A DNA stretch of 64,000 nt. Source: Pseudopyrenochaeta lycopersici (lineage: Eukaryota > Ascomycota > Dothideomycetes > Pleosporales > Pseudopyrenochaetaceae). Shown piece by piece: positions 32,214-43,533 of this stretch (positions are counted from its first letter, which is position 1; the number at the start of each line of letters is the position of its first letter). Position numbers and translations under genes: made by a program. Location: positions 682,001 to 746,000 of the forward strand of contig NHZP01000020.1 of NCBI GenBank assembly GCA_003313425.1. Direction: 5' to 3'. The notes below the pieces were generated by a model that worked only from the letters and a program-made list of their open reading frames with translations, ran no database searches and was not told where the DNA came from.

Positions 32214-34328
32214 ATGGACGGCGACGGCCACAAGCGGAAGCGCACCTTTCGGCAGGAGGCGAACAAGAAGGCAAAGAAGGACCATGGCAGTGCGCAGCTC
32301 AAGTCGGGCTTCGGCGCAAAGATGCTGGCCAAGATGGGCTACAAGGGCGACGGCGGCCTAGGAAAAGAGGGTGCTGGCATCTCGGAGCCCATCCAGGTGG
32401 TCCTGCGCGGCTCCAAGGGCGGCGTGGGCATTGTCTCGGAGAAGAGCGAACAGCAGAAGCGCGAGGAGCGCAAAAAGGCAGAGGCAAATGGCGAGACGTA
32501 CCTCGACACCTCCGAAGAGGAGCGCCAGGAGCGCCAGGAGAGGAAGAAGAAGGCCAAGGCGAGAGGAGACGCGCGACCAGCAGCCTCACGCCCCAAGAAG
32601 ACGCTCTTCGAACTCGAGGCCGCGGGCATGCATGTGCCGCTCGCCCTGCAGTCCATCATCGACGCGACCACGGGCACATCTACGCCTACCTCTGGCGTGT
32701 CCCTGCGCGGCACTGACATTGTGCCCTTTGAGAACTCGCTCCAGGCACGTGTCCGGCGCGACCTCAACAGCTTCTCCGAGGCCTTCGAGGAGCTGCAGGT
32801 CGAGTCCAAGGCTATTCCCCCCCAAGAATATGCCCTGGAACGGGAGTTGGAAGCGCTGGAGAGACAAATGGACGAGGTCGAGGACATGCAGGCGCGACTC
32901 AAGTCTCTACGTACTGGCACCTTCGACGTCGTCTGCGAAGGCCTGAAGAACCTTCGCGCCGCCTACCCCTCAAAACCGCTACACCGCGAATCCATCGCCG
33001 TCATACACCCACATTTCTCCAGGACAGTAGCATCATGGGCCCCGCTTGAGGACGCCCTTGAGGGCATAGCAGCGTCCTTCTCTGAGCTGGCCGACGTAAT
33101 ACAGCCGCGGAAGAGAAGGCTCGTCTCTCAAGCATACACTCATCCTTCAGAAGCCCTGGTTAGTCGCACCAACATTGACGAAGAGGACACTATCAAGCGC
33201 GGCACCTCTTCCTCCTACGAGACAATGATGCTCAAGCTCTGGCTACCAGCAGTGAGCTCCGCAGTAACACAATGGGACGTCAAGGACCCGCACCCCATGA
33301 CTCATCTTCTACAAGTCTGGATGCCAGTTCTACCCCCATTCGTCGCCAAGAGAGTGCTCGAACAGGTCACACGAAAGCTTTCCACGTCGGTGCACGAGTG
33401 GAACCCACGCAAATTCAAGCGGAGCCCACACACTTGGATTGTGGAATGGCTCCCACTCCTAAAGCCCGCTGATCTGGACCCCAAAGGCTCGGGCCTGGTG
33501 GCGGAAATCAAACGCAAGCTTCGACATGCCCTACAGTCAATCGACCTCTCGCGTGGCCCATTACCCGGCATGGAGCAATGGAGAAAGGTATTTGGAAAAG
33601 CCGAGTTCGATCGGCTTCTCACAAACCACCTGGTCCCGCGCTTTGCGGCATTCCTGCGGGACAACCTTGAAATCAATCCAGCTGACCAGGATCTGGCCCC
33701 TCTTGAAGCTGTCTTCGCATGGAGAGGTCTGATCTCGGACCAAGTCATCGGCGAGCTGCTCAGGGCTCAATTCTTCCCCAAGTTCCTCGATATCATTCAC
33801 CAATGGTTATCGAGCGAGGAGGTAGTTTTCAGGGAGGTCGAGAAGTGGATCGAATGGTGGCGTGACGAGATCCTGAAAGACGACATCAATACTCTGCCCT
33901 CGGTAGCATCTGGCTGGAACGAAGCATATACGCTCATCAACCAAGCTCTGGATCTTGGGGATGCGAGATTGACGGACCTGCCTGCACCTCGAATAGAGAG
34001 CACAGGGGCCTCACCCCAGACACCTCAAGTGTCAAGACCAATCAACAAGGAGCCACCACGCCCAGCACCCCAAGTGGAAGAGGCGACGTTCAAGGATGTG
34101 GTGGAGGAGTTCTGTGCTGAGGAGAATTTGCTCCTCGTTCCCCTTCGTGAAGCACATGATCTCACTGGGCTTCCACTATTCAGAATCACAGCAAGCGCGA
34201 CAGGACGAGGGGGTGCGATTTCCTATCTCAAGGGTGATGTCCTGTGGGTACAGAATAAGAAAGATAAGAGTCTCTGGGAGCCTACTGGCCTGGATGGAGC
34301 GCTCACTGCAAAGGCTGAGGGAAAATGA
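32214..34328 (+). CDS. TFIP11/Ntr1 (Spp382) family G-patch splicing factor
   Basis: A single exon of 704 aa starting in a perfect CACCATGG context. Residues ~28-75 are a G-patch (GFGAKMLAKMGYKGDGGLGK), the hallmark of proteins that activate DEAH helicases. A basic, Lys/Glu-rich linker follows. The central and C-terminal part matches the GCFC/TFIP11 domain: WLPAVSSAVTQWDVKDPHPM, WMPVLPPFVAKRVLEQV, and KVFGKAEFDRLLTNHLVPRF. The last 80 residues (VVEEFCAEENLLLVPL..., SYLKGDVLWVQ) are the conserved family end. Yeast Ntr1 works with Prp43 to release the lariat intron and recycle the spliceosome. The annotated N-terminal NTR/TFP motif is short or missing, so the start may lie slightly further upstream. 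Confidence 0.93.
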   Translation: MDGDGHKRKRTFRQEANKKAKKDHGSAQLKSGFGAKMLAKMGYKGDGGLGKEGAGISEPIQVVLRGSKGGVGIVSEKSEQQKREERKKAEANGETYLDTSEEERQERQERKKKAKARGDARPAASRPKKTLFELEAAGMHVPLALQSIIDATTGTSTPTSGVSLRGTDIVPFENSLQARVRRDLNSFSEAFEELQVESKAIPPQEYALERELEALERQMDEVEDMQARLKSLRTGTFDVVCEGLKNLRAAYPSKPLHRESIAVIHPHFSRTVASWAPLEDALEGIAASFSELADVIQPRKRRLVSQAYTHPSEALVSRTNIDEEDTIKRGTSSSYETMMLKLWLPAVSSAVTQWDVKDPHPMTHLLQVWMPVLPPFVAKRVLEQVTRKLSTSVHEWNPRKFKRSPHTWIVEWLPLLKPADLDPKGSGLVAEIKRKLRHALQSIDLSRGPLPGMEQWRKVFGKAEFDRLLTNHLVPRFAAFLRDNLEINPADQDLAPLEAVFAWRGLISDQVIGELLRAQFFPKFLDIIHQWLSSEEVVFREVEKWIEWWRDEILKDDINTLPSVASGWNEAYTLINQALDLGDARLTDLPAPRIESTGASPQTPQVSRPINKEPPRPAPQVEEATFKDVVEEFCAEENLLLVPLREAHDLTGLPLFRITASATGRGGAISYLKGDVLWVQNKKDKSLWEPTGLDGALTAKAEGK

Positions 34329-35732
34329 TTGGCCGTTGAGTGGGTCCATATTCCTTGCGAAGTGCATGGCAGTCGTTGTGCGTGTGCATGAGTGCGCTCA
34401 GTCATGGCAGGGTAAGCTCCCATAGCCTCTTTCCGGGCAGATATGTTTGCTAGCATTCGCTAATCCAGCATCGGGACGATGCATGCTTAGGTAGCTATTT
34501 TCGATGTGACGGCTGTCGTTCGCAGGATCAGGGCAATGCGCCGTGGATCAGCACATATTAGAATCAACCTCATCCCGCCCCAGCACGTAAAATCAACTTC
34601 ATCCCGTCCAAGCACATGTTCTTCTCCTGACACTCACAATTTGACCTACAACATGTCGAGTATTAACGCTGGCCAGCGACCATCACTGTGCCAAAAGATA
34701 TTCACACCTCGTGAACACCGTCGCAGGGCCAATCTGAAGTGCCGTCACAGGCAATGGCTGTGATGCGGCTGGTATGAGTCGCTAGCCCTGCAAGCGGCCT
34801 GTGATACGACGCGCATTTTGCATGAACGTGGGAAAGTCATCGCGTAGAATTCACGCCATGAGGCAGGGCCAGACTCAAATAGCTTTTTAAGCAGGGCCGC
34901 CGAGATATTTTCTCATCACACAATGCTGGCAATCAAAGTGGCTTGTGACGATAAGTGTGATAAGGTGACCGTGTGCTGAGTCGCATGGCGTGGCGCTAAG
35001 TGAAGCAACATGGACGAATGGGAGCGCCAGATTGGGGATGCAGTTCTTGACCTGCAGGGGAACGCTTTCATGCATGCGGTCCGTCTCTTCCCGCTGACTG
35101 TGCCTCAAGAGCGCAGCCAGATCGACCTGGACGCTGGTATTTTGGGGTATTTTTGGGTGCTCGAGCGTGAAACATGTTTCTCGAAGACGTCTGTTCCGAG
35201 ATGGGATGAGACGGCCATCAACCTCATCTCCCAACATCACCAAACAGCGCTCACCGCCAGCAACCCACGTCCAGCGCATCGACCCGGAGAGCAGATAGTG
35301 CAGCGTGCAGTCCGCAGAATGCAGCCCATGTGTTCGACGGTCCTGTCCCCTTTCTGTCTTAGCTTGCATGGAAGCGACCCCGCCTCAGCGCGTGTTAAAG
35401 TGCATCCACTGGTCGCCCGCATGTCGCTCAAGAACCAGGCTCTCCAATCAGCGCTCTGTGCCACCTCGACAAGCCATCACACCTGGTCGCTCGTTTCCTC
35501 GTTCCACCCACTTGCAGACCTGCCCTGGCTCCCCGACCGCTGGCTGTAAATACCTACCCGCCGCCGAATCCTCATATCACAATGTCGCCAGCTGTTACAC
35601 TCTGCACTTCACCCGGTTCCTCTCTGTCGGAACGCGGGCAATTTGGCAGTGCGTCTGCGGATCTGGATCGTCGTTACTTGGGCGTGTGTTGAAATACACC
35701 CCTCGCTTCCTCCTCGCCATCTGGTTTCAATC
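34329..35732. other. Intergenic region, no gene seen
   Basis: About 1.4 kb upstream of the membrane-anchored protein gene. Frames at 34887..35369 (minus) and 35010..35549 (plus) overlap each other and lack splice or family support. Confidence 0.45.
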
Positions 35733-37109
35733 ATGCTGGATAGGGCGCTTCCTCATGCCCTTCTGTCACTGATTCTTCTGGTTTCACAAACAACCGCTGC
35801 ACCATACGACTTCAAGGATAATTACCGCGACCCCGCTCCCTCACCGGAAGACGGGCCTCCTGCTTCATATCACGCAACTCGAGACAAGAGCCGTTTACCA
35901 TACGAAATCTCCGGCCTCGTCGGCGGCTACGTCTTCACCGTACTTATCTGGGGAGTCCTGCTCCTCACCGTCGGCAGAAGGATGAGACGAAAGGCCCTCG
36001 ATCCCCCGAAGCAGTTGGAGCTGGAACTCCAGGACAAGCCGATTCAACTCTCGCTCAAGACACCTGGACCGACTTCGCCCCCGCTCTCAGCTCGCTCGGC
36101 TACTTCGTGGTTGAGGAAGTTTAAGAAGACCGACTCGGCTGTCAGCAGTCCAACGAGTCCTGTCGTGCAGTCGCCTAGCTCCTTCGACCAGAAGGTTCTC
36201 GACGCTCACAGGAACCAAGCGCAAGCCGACATGGAGCGCCTCTATGCTGCTGTCATGGATCATGACGCTAGGAAGCACTACTCAGAGGTTAGCGTAGAAG
36301 AGACGGACATGCCCGCAAAAGAGCGAAGAAGGCCATCCGCGATCAGTGTTGCCCAGTCACAGGAGGATAGCCCAATCTCGCCAGTCAAAGCCATCTACCC
36401 ACCAGACTACCATAACGGGCCCGCCACCGCGCCACTCCCTCGCGATCGCCTCCGAGAGCAGCATCCACCTGCCAGCCCACGAAGCATTCTCTCCAAGAGA
36501 TCGCAAGTGTCGACCGCCAGCAACGGCAGCAAGAATGCGCGCTTTAATCTCAAGAACCTCCGCATTTCTGGTCCTGTCCAACAAAAGCTGCAAAAATACC
36601 CTGGTGCTGGTCCAGATGATGAGGCCCGCACACCACTCTCACCACGCTTCTACCAACCCGGTGCCCCACCATCACCACCAACACAACAAAACTCGCCCAC
36701 CACCCCATACGACCCAGACGAAGAACTGGACCAAGTCCAACCCCTCCCCAACCCCGCGCCACAACGTCTAGGCGCCCCCGCACCGGGCATAACCCTCACC
36801 AAGTCCGCCACATCCTCCAACTCGTCCCTGCCCCTCCGCAGCTTCGCTGAGCCCCTGCGCTCCCCCGGCATCCAAACCACCGTCCTGGACCGAAGAGTCG
36901 ACAAGCTCTCCCTCACCACCCCAAAGACCGGCGTCCCATTCACCCCGTATTCGCCATACATGCCGTTTACGCCAATCACGCCCGTGACGCCCCATCTCGT
37001 CAGCAAAAAGGACCGCAAGATGATGCAGAAGAGCGAGGGCAGGAGACGCGCTGCCCGCAGGGACGACATGGTTCAAAGTCCCAAGGAGATCTTTGGGGAT
37101 GCATACTAA
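35733..37109 (+). CDS. Type I single-pass membrane protein with Pro-rich cytosolic tail
   Basis: A single exon. Starting at 35733 gives 458 aa that open with the signal peptide MLDRALPHALLSLILLVSQT. The frame is open further up (35643), but the extra 30 residues weaken the signal peptide. After a short extracellular part of about 45 residues comes one membrane helix (ISGLVGGYVFTVLIWGVLLL) followed by RRMRRK, a stop-transfer signal. The long cytosolic region is disordered, with many SP/TP sites, and ends in a Pro/Thr-rich, aromatic patch (PFTPYSPYMPFTPITPVTP) before a basic tail. These elements recur in uncharacterised ascomycete proteins. It may be a wall or stress sensor by layout only. Confidence 0.75.
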   Translation: MLDRALPHALLSLILLVSQTTAAPYDFKDNYRDPAPSPEDGPPASYHATRDKSRLPYEISGLVGGYVFTVLIWGVLLLTVGRRMRRKALDPPKQLELELQDKPIQLSLKTPGPTSPPLSARSATSWLRKFKKTDSAVSSPTSPVVQSPSSFDQKVLDAHRNQAQADMERLYAAVMDHDARKHYSEVSVEETDMPAKERRRPSAISVAQSQEDSPISPVKAIYPPDYHNGPATAPLPRDRLREQHPPASPRSILSKRSQVSTASNGSKNARFNLKNLRISGPVQQKLQKYPGAGPDDEARTPLSPRFYQPGAPPSPPTQQNSPTTPYDPDEELDQVQPLPNPAPQRLGAPAPGITLTKSATSSNSSLPLRSFAEPLRSPGIQTTVLDRRVDKLSLTTPKTGVPFTPYSPYMPFTPITPVTPHLVSKKDRKMMQKSEGRRRAARRDDMVQSPKEIFGDAY

Positions 37110-37649
37110 GCATTTGTTGTGATTGTTGTTGTTGTTGTTTTTTTGCGGCATATTGGTACTTCTCCTTACCAGAGCATCTTTTCCCTCTCGTCTTTGTATA
37201 TGATCCGACATTTTGTTTTACTGATTGATTGATTTTTTGGCTGCATGAGCGTAGATGTCCGAACCAGGGGACTTATGACCTATTTTCCTTTTCCTTTGCT
37301 GATTTTTCGGTAATTCATCTGCCGCAATCGCTCTTGTATTCTTAGGTACATCACTCTCTGAGAGGTCTTTTGATATAAAAAGCCATGAGAATATTATTTT
37401 TTATTAGTTTAATTAGTGTTGTTATGTTGGAGATGTGAAGACGTGATGTCATCAAGTTGTGAATATTTAACTAATTCTTGTTATTAACTTTGTCGGATTG
37501 AGGACAGGAATACACTTGAGACAGTCGGCGCAACAGTGTCATAACTTTGAATGCATGGAATTGACTACTTTTGCTTCCTATAGCAATCTTCTAAACCTGA
37601 AGAGTCCCTTAATGTAATCCACCGTATTGGGTAATTTTGATTCCTCCCT
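37110..37649. other. 3' flank with A+T-rich sequence
   Basis: About 540 bases holding two convergent 3' ends. It starts with a GTT-repeat and a T-run (37,110-37,145), then becomes A+T-rich around 37,370-37,490. No gene seen. Confidence 0.45.
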
Positions 37650-39319
37650 CTACACACTCAACTCAGACACACCAGCTTTCTCAATATACGATTTATACGA
37701 GCTGAGCTTGCCCTCCAAGACACCTCCCTTGCCACAAAATTTCTCCACAATCTGCTCACTGCGTCCCGTATACAACTTGGCATCCAGCATCTCGTCGAGA
37801 TCAGCCCAAATCGGCTTGAAAAACTCCGTGGCACGGATCCGATCGACCAAGTCATTGCTCTTGCCCTCGTTCTTGACTTGGCTGCCCGCTTGGTGGGACA
37901 GCACGCGGATCTGCTCATGGGCTTCCTGGCGCGACTCGCCCTTTGCGACGAGCTTCATGATGATGGACTCCGTGATCATGAAGGGGAGTTCTTCCTGGAC
38001 GCGGGCGTCGACGCGCTTCGGGTACACGACAAGGCCTGATGTGACGTTGTCGAGGGAAAGCAGGATGGCGTCGGCGAGCAGGAACATCTCGGGTATGTCG
38101 ATGCGGCGGATGGCGCTGTCGTCGAGGGTTCGCTCCATCCACTGGTCACTGAGTGTGTTCGCGAACGAGGCTGGTTTGGACATCAGCTCGCGGGATAAAC
38201 TGTAAATGCGTTCTGAGCGCATGGGATTGCGCTTGTATGCCATGGCTGAGCTGCCAATTTGGTCCTTTTCAAACGGCTCTTCGAGTTCCTTCCAGGCGGC
38301 AAGGTGGCGGATATCTCCTGTGATTTTCTGCGCAGACGCACCGAGGCCGGTGATGGCGTTGGCGATGATAAGGTCGACCTTGCGGGTGTAAGTCTGAGTC
38401 GACACGGCGTAACAGCTGGGGAAGCCGGTCTTCTTGCACAACAGGTCATTTAGTTCGTCGCACTTTTTGCTGTCATTGTTAAAAATCTCAAGGAAAGAGG
38501 CTTGTGTGCCTGTGGTTCCTTGAGCACCACGGAACTGAAGGCCTTCACGGACATGCTCTATGGCTTCCAGATCAAAGAGGAGGTCCTGGGCCCATTGAGC
38601 AGCGCGCTTGCCAACGGTAATGAGTTGAGCAGGCTGGAGATGGGTGTAAGCGAGAGTGGGTTCAGCTTTCCATTGCATGGCGAAGTTGGAAAGGTTGGAG
38701 ATGACTTTGGCGAGCTTGGGGAGGAGAAGGTCCATTGCATCGCGCATGAGGATGAGCTCCGCATTGTCGGTAACATAGCAGCTCGTCGCCTAAAACCCCA
38801 GTCAGCAGTCTTTCGTAAAATCCTGAAGGTTCAGTGTTTCTTGATACCGTTACTGATCGGCACGTGACGAGAAATACAATTGCCTCCCCGTCTCATTACA
38901 ACCCACGAGAGAAAATGGTTGAAACAACATACACCGTAATGGACGATTCCAGCCGCAGCAGGCGCAACTGCGCCAAAGGCGTGTACATGCGCCATAACGT
39001 CGTGCCTCCTCTTCTTCTCCTCGATCCTCGCCGTCTCAAAATCTTCATTCGTAACCATCAAGTGCTCTCTCATTTGCTTCAATGCCTCGTCGCTGATTGT
39101 CTCAATTCCCAACTCTTTCTCCGCCTCGGCAAGATACAGCCACAGTTTGCGCCAGGTGGAGTGACGGCTGCGCTGCGAGAAGAGTTGGGACATTTCTGGG
39201 CTGCAGTACCGCCCTGTGAGGGACGTTTGGTATGAGTCGAAGATGGAGGGTGGATTTTGAGCCTTCATGGTGGAGATTTGACGCTGAAGGTCGAGGAGTG
39301 CCGTCTGGTTGTCGGCCAT
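37650..39319 (-). CDS. ADE13: Adenylosuccinate lyase
   Basis: Two exons, 39319..38933 and 38789..37650, give 508 aa. The junction restores [18 protein letters not shown], the conserved active-site block. The 143-bp intron (GTATGT..TTTTAG) is much longer than the others here. The fumarase/aspartase signature is present ([16 protein letters not shown]), as is the N-terminal [10 protein letters not shown]. The enzyme acts twice in purine synthesis: it releases fumarate from SAICAR and from adenylosuccinate. It forms a tetramer in the cytosol. About 25 extra N-terminal residues precede the usual start of yeast Ade13; a second ATG at residue 18 is an alternative start. Confidence 0.95.
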
Positions 39320-40142
39320 TTTGGGCGTGAGAAGTGGAAGACAGAAGGTGTGGTAATGAGTCGATGGTCTTCCTAATCTGGTCGAAAGGACTCGCTTGCC
39401 CGTAGCAACTGACGTATTTCTATTGAAGACCAAAGGTTACAGCGCGAGAGATGCCAATTGGATAATGTGGGCTCACTTTACAGTCTTTGTTGTCGACCGG
39501 TCGCAGGTTCCTTTTTATTCCGGTAGCTATGTGACGTTCCTCTCACGTGTCAACCAAAAGTTTTTGGAGCTCGCTAAACCCCACATTGAGCCTCTCGTCT
39601 TCGAATCGGCCCCTCCAGTTCACATATCTTGATGGCAAAGGTAATATCACACTGTCAATTTGGCCGATTCTCATGTGGCAACCTCGACGGTCCACAATTT
39701 CTCCGCGGTACGGATACTACCATCGCGCTATACTTGGACCTGCAATTCATATTGCGGAATGTGCATCGACAGGATTCTGCAAAACCTCATCGTCAACGAA
39801 GAGATTTCTTCCAAGCACTTGGCTGTAGAATTTCCGTTAGCAATCACATGTAGCAAGCATGACATCAATCTGCTCGAACATCTCACTGCTCATAATAGAA
39901 CATTGATATGTATGCCGGGTCCACCCGACATCGGACGAAGCCCGTGGGATGCTCACGTCCGCGTGCGAAGGAAATCGCTCCTTGAATTCGCTCAAATCTG
40001 GCTTCGTACACTGTTTTGATGTTTGTTTTAAATTAATCTCAAGTCTAGACTGTTGGTATCCGCATTATCCACACAACTACGCCCGAATCAAAATGATATG
40101 CATCCGTCTCCGCCCAGTCCCACATATATCTCATCTGACAGA
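39320..40142. other. Intergenic region, no gene seen
   Basis: About 820 bases containing the promoter of ADE13 and the 3' side of the acetylase gene. Short overlapping plus frames at 39,547-40,019 are not supported. Confidence 0.45.
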
Positions 40143-41776
40143 CTACAAAGCTGGCCCCTTCCAGACATCCCTATTGATCTTGAATAAGTTGCTTTGCTTG
40201 TGCGGGAGACTGATTTCGCGCTCCTTGTAGAAGCCGGCTTCTTGGAGGTATTTTGCGAGCCTGTACAAGTCAATTCAGTGACATGACTACAGAAGGGGAC
40301 TGCTTACTTCTCATTGTCAACTCTTGGCTCCAACATGACCTTCTCTGTCCTATTATCCGCAAGCCAGCAGTAGTGCACCAGCGCACTCAGCCATATCTTT
40401 ACTCTGTGTGCGCCCCTGAATTCTTGTTCGCCAATCAGACAGTGAAACCCTCGGTCATAGTCGCCTACGATGGGTAAGTATTTGCCCAAGTTGTCTTCCT
40501 TGACCCAGTATATCTCGAAGTAGCCAAAAGGCTTGCCATCCCAGCAGCCTATCACCGGGAACGAGTTCTTGGACTGAAGACCATTCTTGAGGAACTGCTC
40601 TTGGTGTGACTGAGGTCCGGCTTCGCCCCAGAAGTGCGATACGCGTGGGTCGTTCATCCACTTGTGAAGATACTCGGTATCGGACATTTCAAGATTCAAT
40701 GAGCTCATTGTAGGAACAACTGAATCTGAAGCCGAGATTCCACTGGTACGGTGGGGTGCAGGAACGTGAGTGGAGACTGGGCCACGGTGTCGCAGCGGCT
40801 TGGTCGAACACGAGGCGACTCGGAATGATAGGTACTGTGCAACACTGGGTATATAGCGCGTATAAAGTACCTCGCCCTGCCGCGGCGGCTTGGGTCGTAT
40901 GGGGTGCCGAACGTGATTCGTAACAACATACTGCGCGGGGGGAGGCGGGTAGTAGGTCGGAAGATGAGAACTTGAGTGGAATGGTCCTGGTGCTGTAGGT
41001 GACCACAGACCAGGCGAGGTTTGGTCCAACTGCTGCTCTTTCTTCCCCTGTGCCCCCTCTGAGGGCGAGGACGGTCGCGACGGGTACGGTGAGCCCGAAG
41101 GGAAAGGTGAGTTGGCCAAGGGCGAAAGAGTGAAGAGGTAAATCCTGGGATCCAGTTGCCAGAATGATCGTCGACTGACAAACATCTTGGTCCATCCCTC
41201 TGGAGCGCTCTCTTCCTGCGCGCACCCCACCGTCGAGTCCTCACACGCTACCAATCCCATGCGCTCCAGCTTGGGCAGTACCACCTTGCCCTTGAATATG
41301 CCCTCCCTATTGATGTTGATCCTCCATTCGCCCTTGGGCTTTCCAGCGTCTGCCGTGTTCTTAGACAGGGCATTCGTGACCTGGAGCGCGGGCTTGGGCT
41401 GGTGGAAGTACCAGTAAAGCGTGGCCCAGAGCATCATGGCAATCTGTCGGGTAGGCGAGGCAGCGGCCTTGAATTCGCTGCTGCTGGGGTTCGATATGGA
41501 CGAGATGTAGAGATGGTCGCCATTCAGCGTGGGCCTCCTGTAGCGGTGCACATTTCGCGCAGGGACCTGTTCTTCTTCTTCTTCTTTTTGCTGCTGCTGC
41601 TGCTCCTGCTCTTCGGCATTCAATTCATCCTCCGAGTTCAGCACAATGGTCCAGCCAGGCGGGAAGGGCGAGTGCGAGCTCAGCAGATCGTTCGACTTGA
41701 AGAAGAGACCACCAAACACTGGCGTCACGGTGAGATTTTGGCCGTTGGGCAGGTGGACGATGTTTGCGGGGGCCAT
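40143..41776 (-). CDS. Hydroxyornithine N5-acyltransferase (SidL/SidF type, siderophore biosynthesis)
   Basis: Two exons, 41776..40308 and 40260..40143, give 528 aa. The 47-bp intron (GTAAGC..ACAG) adds a conserved end ([20 protein letters not shown], then KQSNLFKI) that an unspliced reading misses. The C-terminal half is the IucB-type GNAT-like domain: [40 protein letters not shown] and [18 protein letters not shown]. The start at 41776 ([13 protein letters not shown]) is preferred to the ORF start at 41878. A Glu/Gln-rich run sits near residue 55-75. Family enzymes acylate N5-hydroxyornithine for hydroxamate siderophores. No peptide synthetase is next to it, which fits SidL (intracellular ferricrocin) better than SidF (secreted siderophore), but this is inference. 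Confidence 0.9.
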
Positions 41777-43533
41777 GATGACGACGGCGGGGTAGCTCCA
41801 GCAGTGGTGGAGGAGCGATGGGTGGTGGGACCAACGCTGAAAGATTTGATGAAGCTTAAGGTGCAGGGCGCCGTTCAATTACCAGCGCATGGCCTGAGAA
41901 AGGTACAAAGCGACACCAAAAAAACATTGGCAGGCACGCGAACCATCAGAAATTTGCTGCTCCGATCGTCAACCCACGTCTTCGTTGACTGTCCGATAAC
42001 CGCCGCGCGGGAGAAATAGCGGGGCGCCCACGAGCAGCTTCAACAATTCGAGCCGGCCGAGACGCGCGAATATGTTTACATTCTTCATGTCGTACTGTTG
42101 ACTCATTGAGAGATTGACAATCTTCTTGCTACTTCGCGCACTCATCCATCATCCGGGAACATGTGTGGACACCCACGGGAGGCGCTCAGCCTTATTTTCG
42201 CGCTAAACCAGCCAGGGATGCGATAGCTCCTAGATGCGAACAAGATAGCCTCAGCTGCCAGCTTACCTGTGTGTCGGAAAGGAGCATGTCACCTATGGGC
42301 GCAGGCCGTGTTCGTATCAGCCCTGTATACTGCCAGAGGTCTCTTGGCTGTATCATGTTACAAAGCTTATGTGTAGTGGATATTCTCTGGGCATGCGTAC
42401 GCTGGAATTCTAAGAACTACCCAGTACCATGTTCAGCCTGGACTCTGCTACCGGTACGTGTCTCGGGGTGGGACAGTGTCATTGTCGTCAAGATATTGGA
42501 ACAACCATGGTGCTTCAATCGACATGTCTGCGCCAGCAGCACACAAAATGTAGTGGGACCTGCGGCCAACTTGTCGTACTGGAACCTCCTCACTCCGTAA
42601 CTCTCGCCACATTAGTGGCAGCTTGGATAGATGCGAAACCCCCAATATGCGCATTCTTAGGCCATGTGAGTGCCAGCATTGTGGGCCTGCATAGCGGGCC
42701 GAACCTATTGGTACATGGACATGGTGTGTGACTCGTGGAATCTATATGTCTACCTCTGGCCACTTCCGCAATCAGACGTCCTCGAGTAGTATGCTTATCA
42801 TGGACCATCTACTCGGAATTATTTACTTTTGCATCGCAAATTCATGTGGCTGGGACAGAAACCGGTCTCGCGGAGGACAGCACTACCGGTACTTGGCCAG
42901 TGTTGCTCGTGTTTCACTTCTCTAGCAAAAGAAGGCCCTATGTAGCTCCAGGGAATCTTGCTGCATGAACAAGCTTCTTACTGCCGACATTCTCCATCCA
43001 TGATCGTAGTTTACCCCTTTCCTGAACTGTTCAACATTATGGAATGCCATGTAACGTAACGACCACCAAACTTTAAACATACAGCATCTGGATCAGTCCA
43101 ATACCTCTCTCGGGAAGTAGCTACGCTGCAGATGCATGATGTAAAGGATAAAGCTCAGCTTCGGGAGCGGGACTTCTGCCGGTATCCCACCGAAGCTTGA
43201 TGACAGGGCTAACTTGATCATGCACCTATCGGGAAGCCTGCCTTATTTGCACTTTTGAATTACCGCTACTTACCCGATGCAGGTCACAACATCTAACATG
43301 TCTTCTCGGTCCGAATGGCCCCATCTCGAGCTTCTTTGGAGTATACCTCGGAAAGTTTGGTATGGCTGCTGAGCACCCTGGAATGGTACCCTGATGGAAT
43401 TCCTCGCATTCGGACAGAGGAGACTCGGAAGCCTTGCAAGGGAAACAGTAAGCTGTGCATATCATTGCGCAATCTTCTCTTTAATATTCCCGCAAAACCT
43501 CCCTGTCTCTTTCCACTCCGTTAGCACCCCGAA
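41777..43533. other. Gene-poor stretch before the bANK gene
   Basis: About 1.76 kb with only short open frames on both strands and no recognisable domain. It is the left part of a longer gene-poor zone that continues after the bANK gene to 49.4 kb. Confidence 0.5.

Noticed and set aside
41402..42019. 205-codon plus-strand frame antisense to the siderophore acetylase
   Set aside because: It mirrors the coding strand of a well-supported gene, contains a poly-Phe/Leu run that is just the reverse of the Glu/Gln repeat, and lacks family signals.
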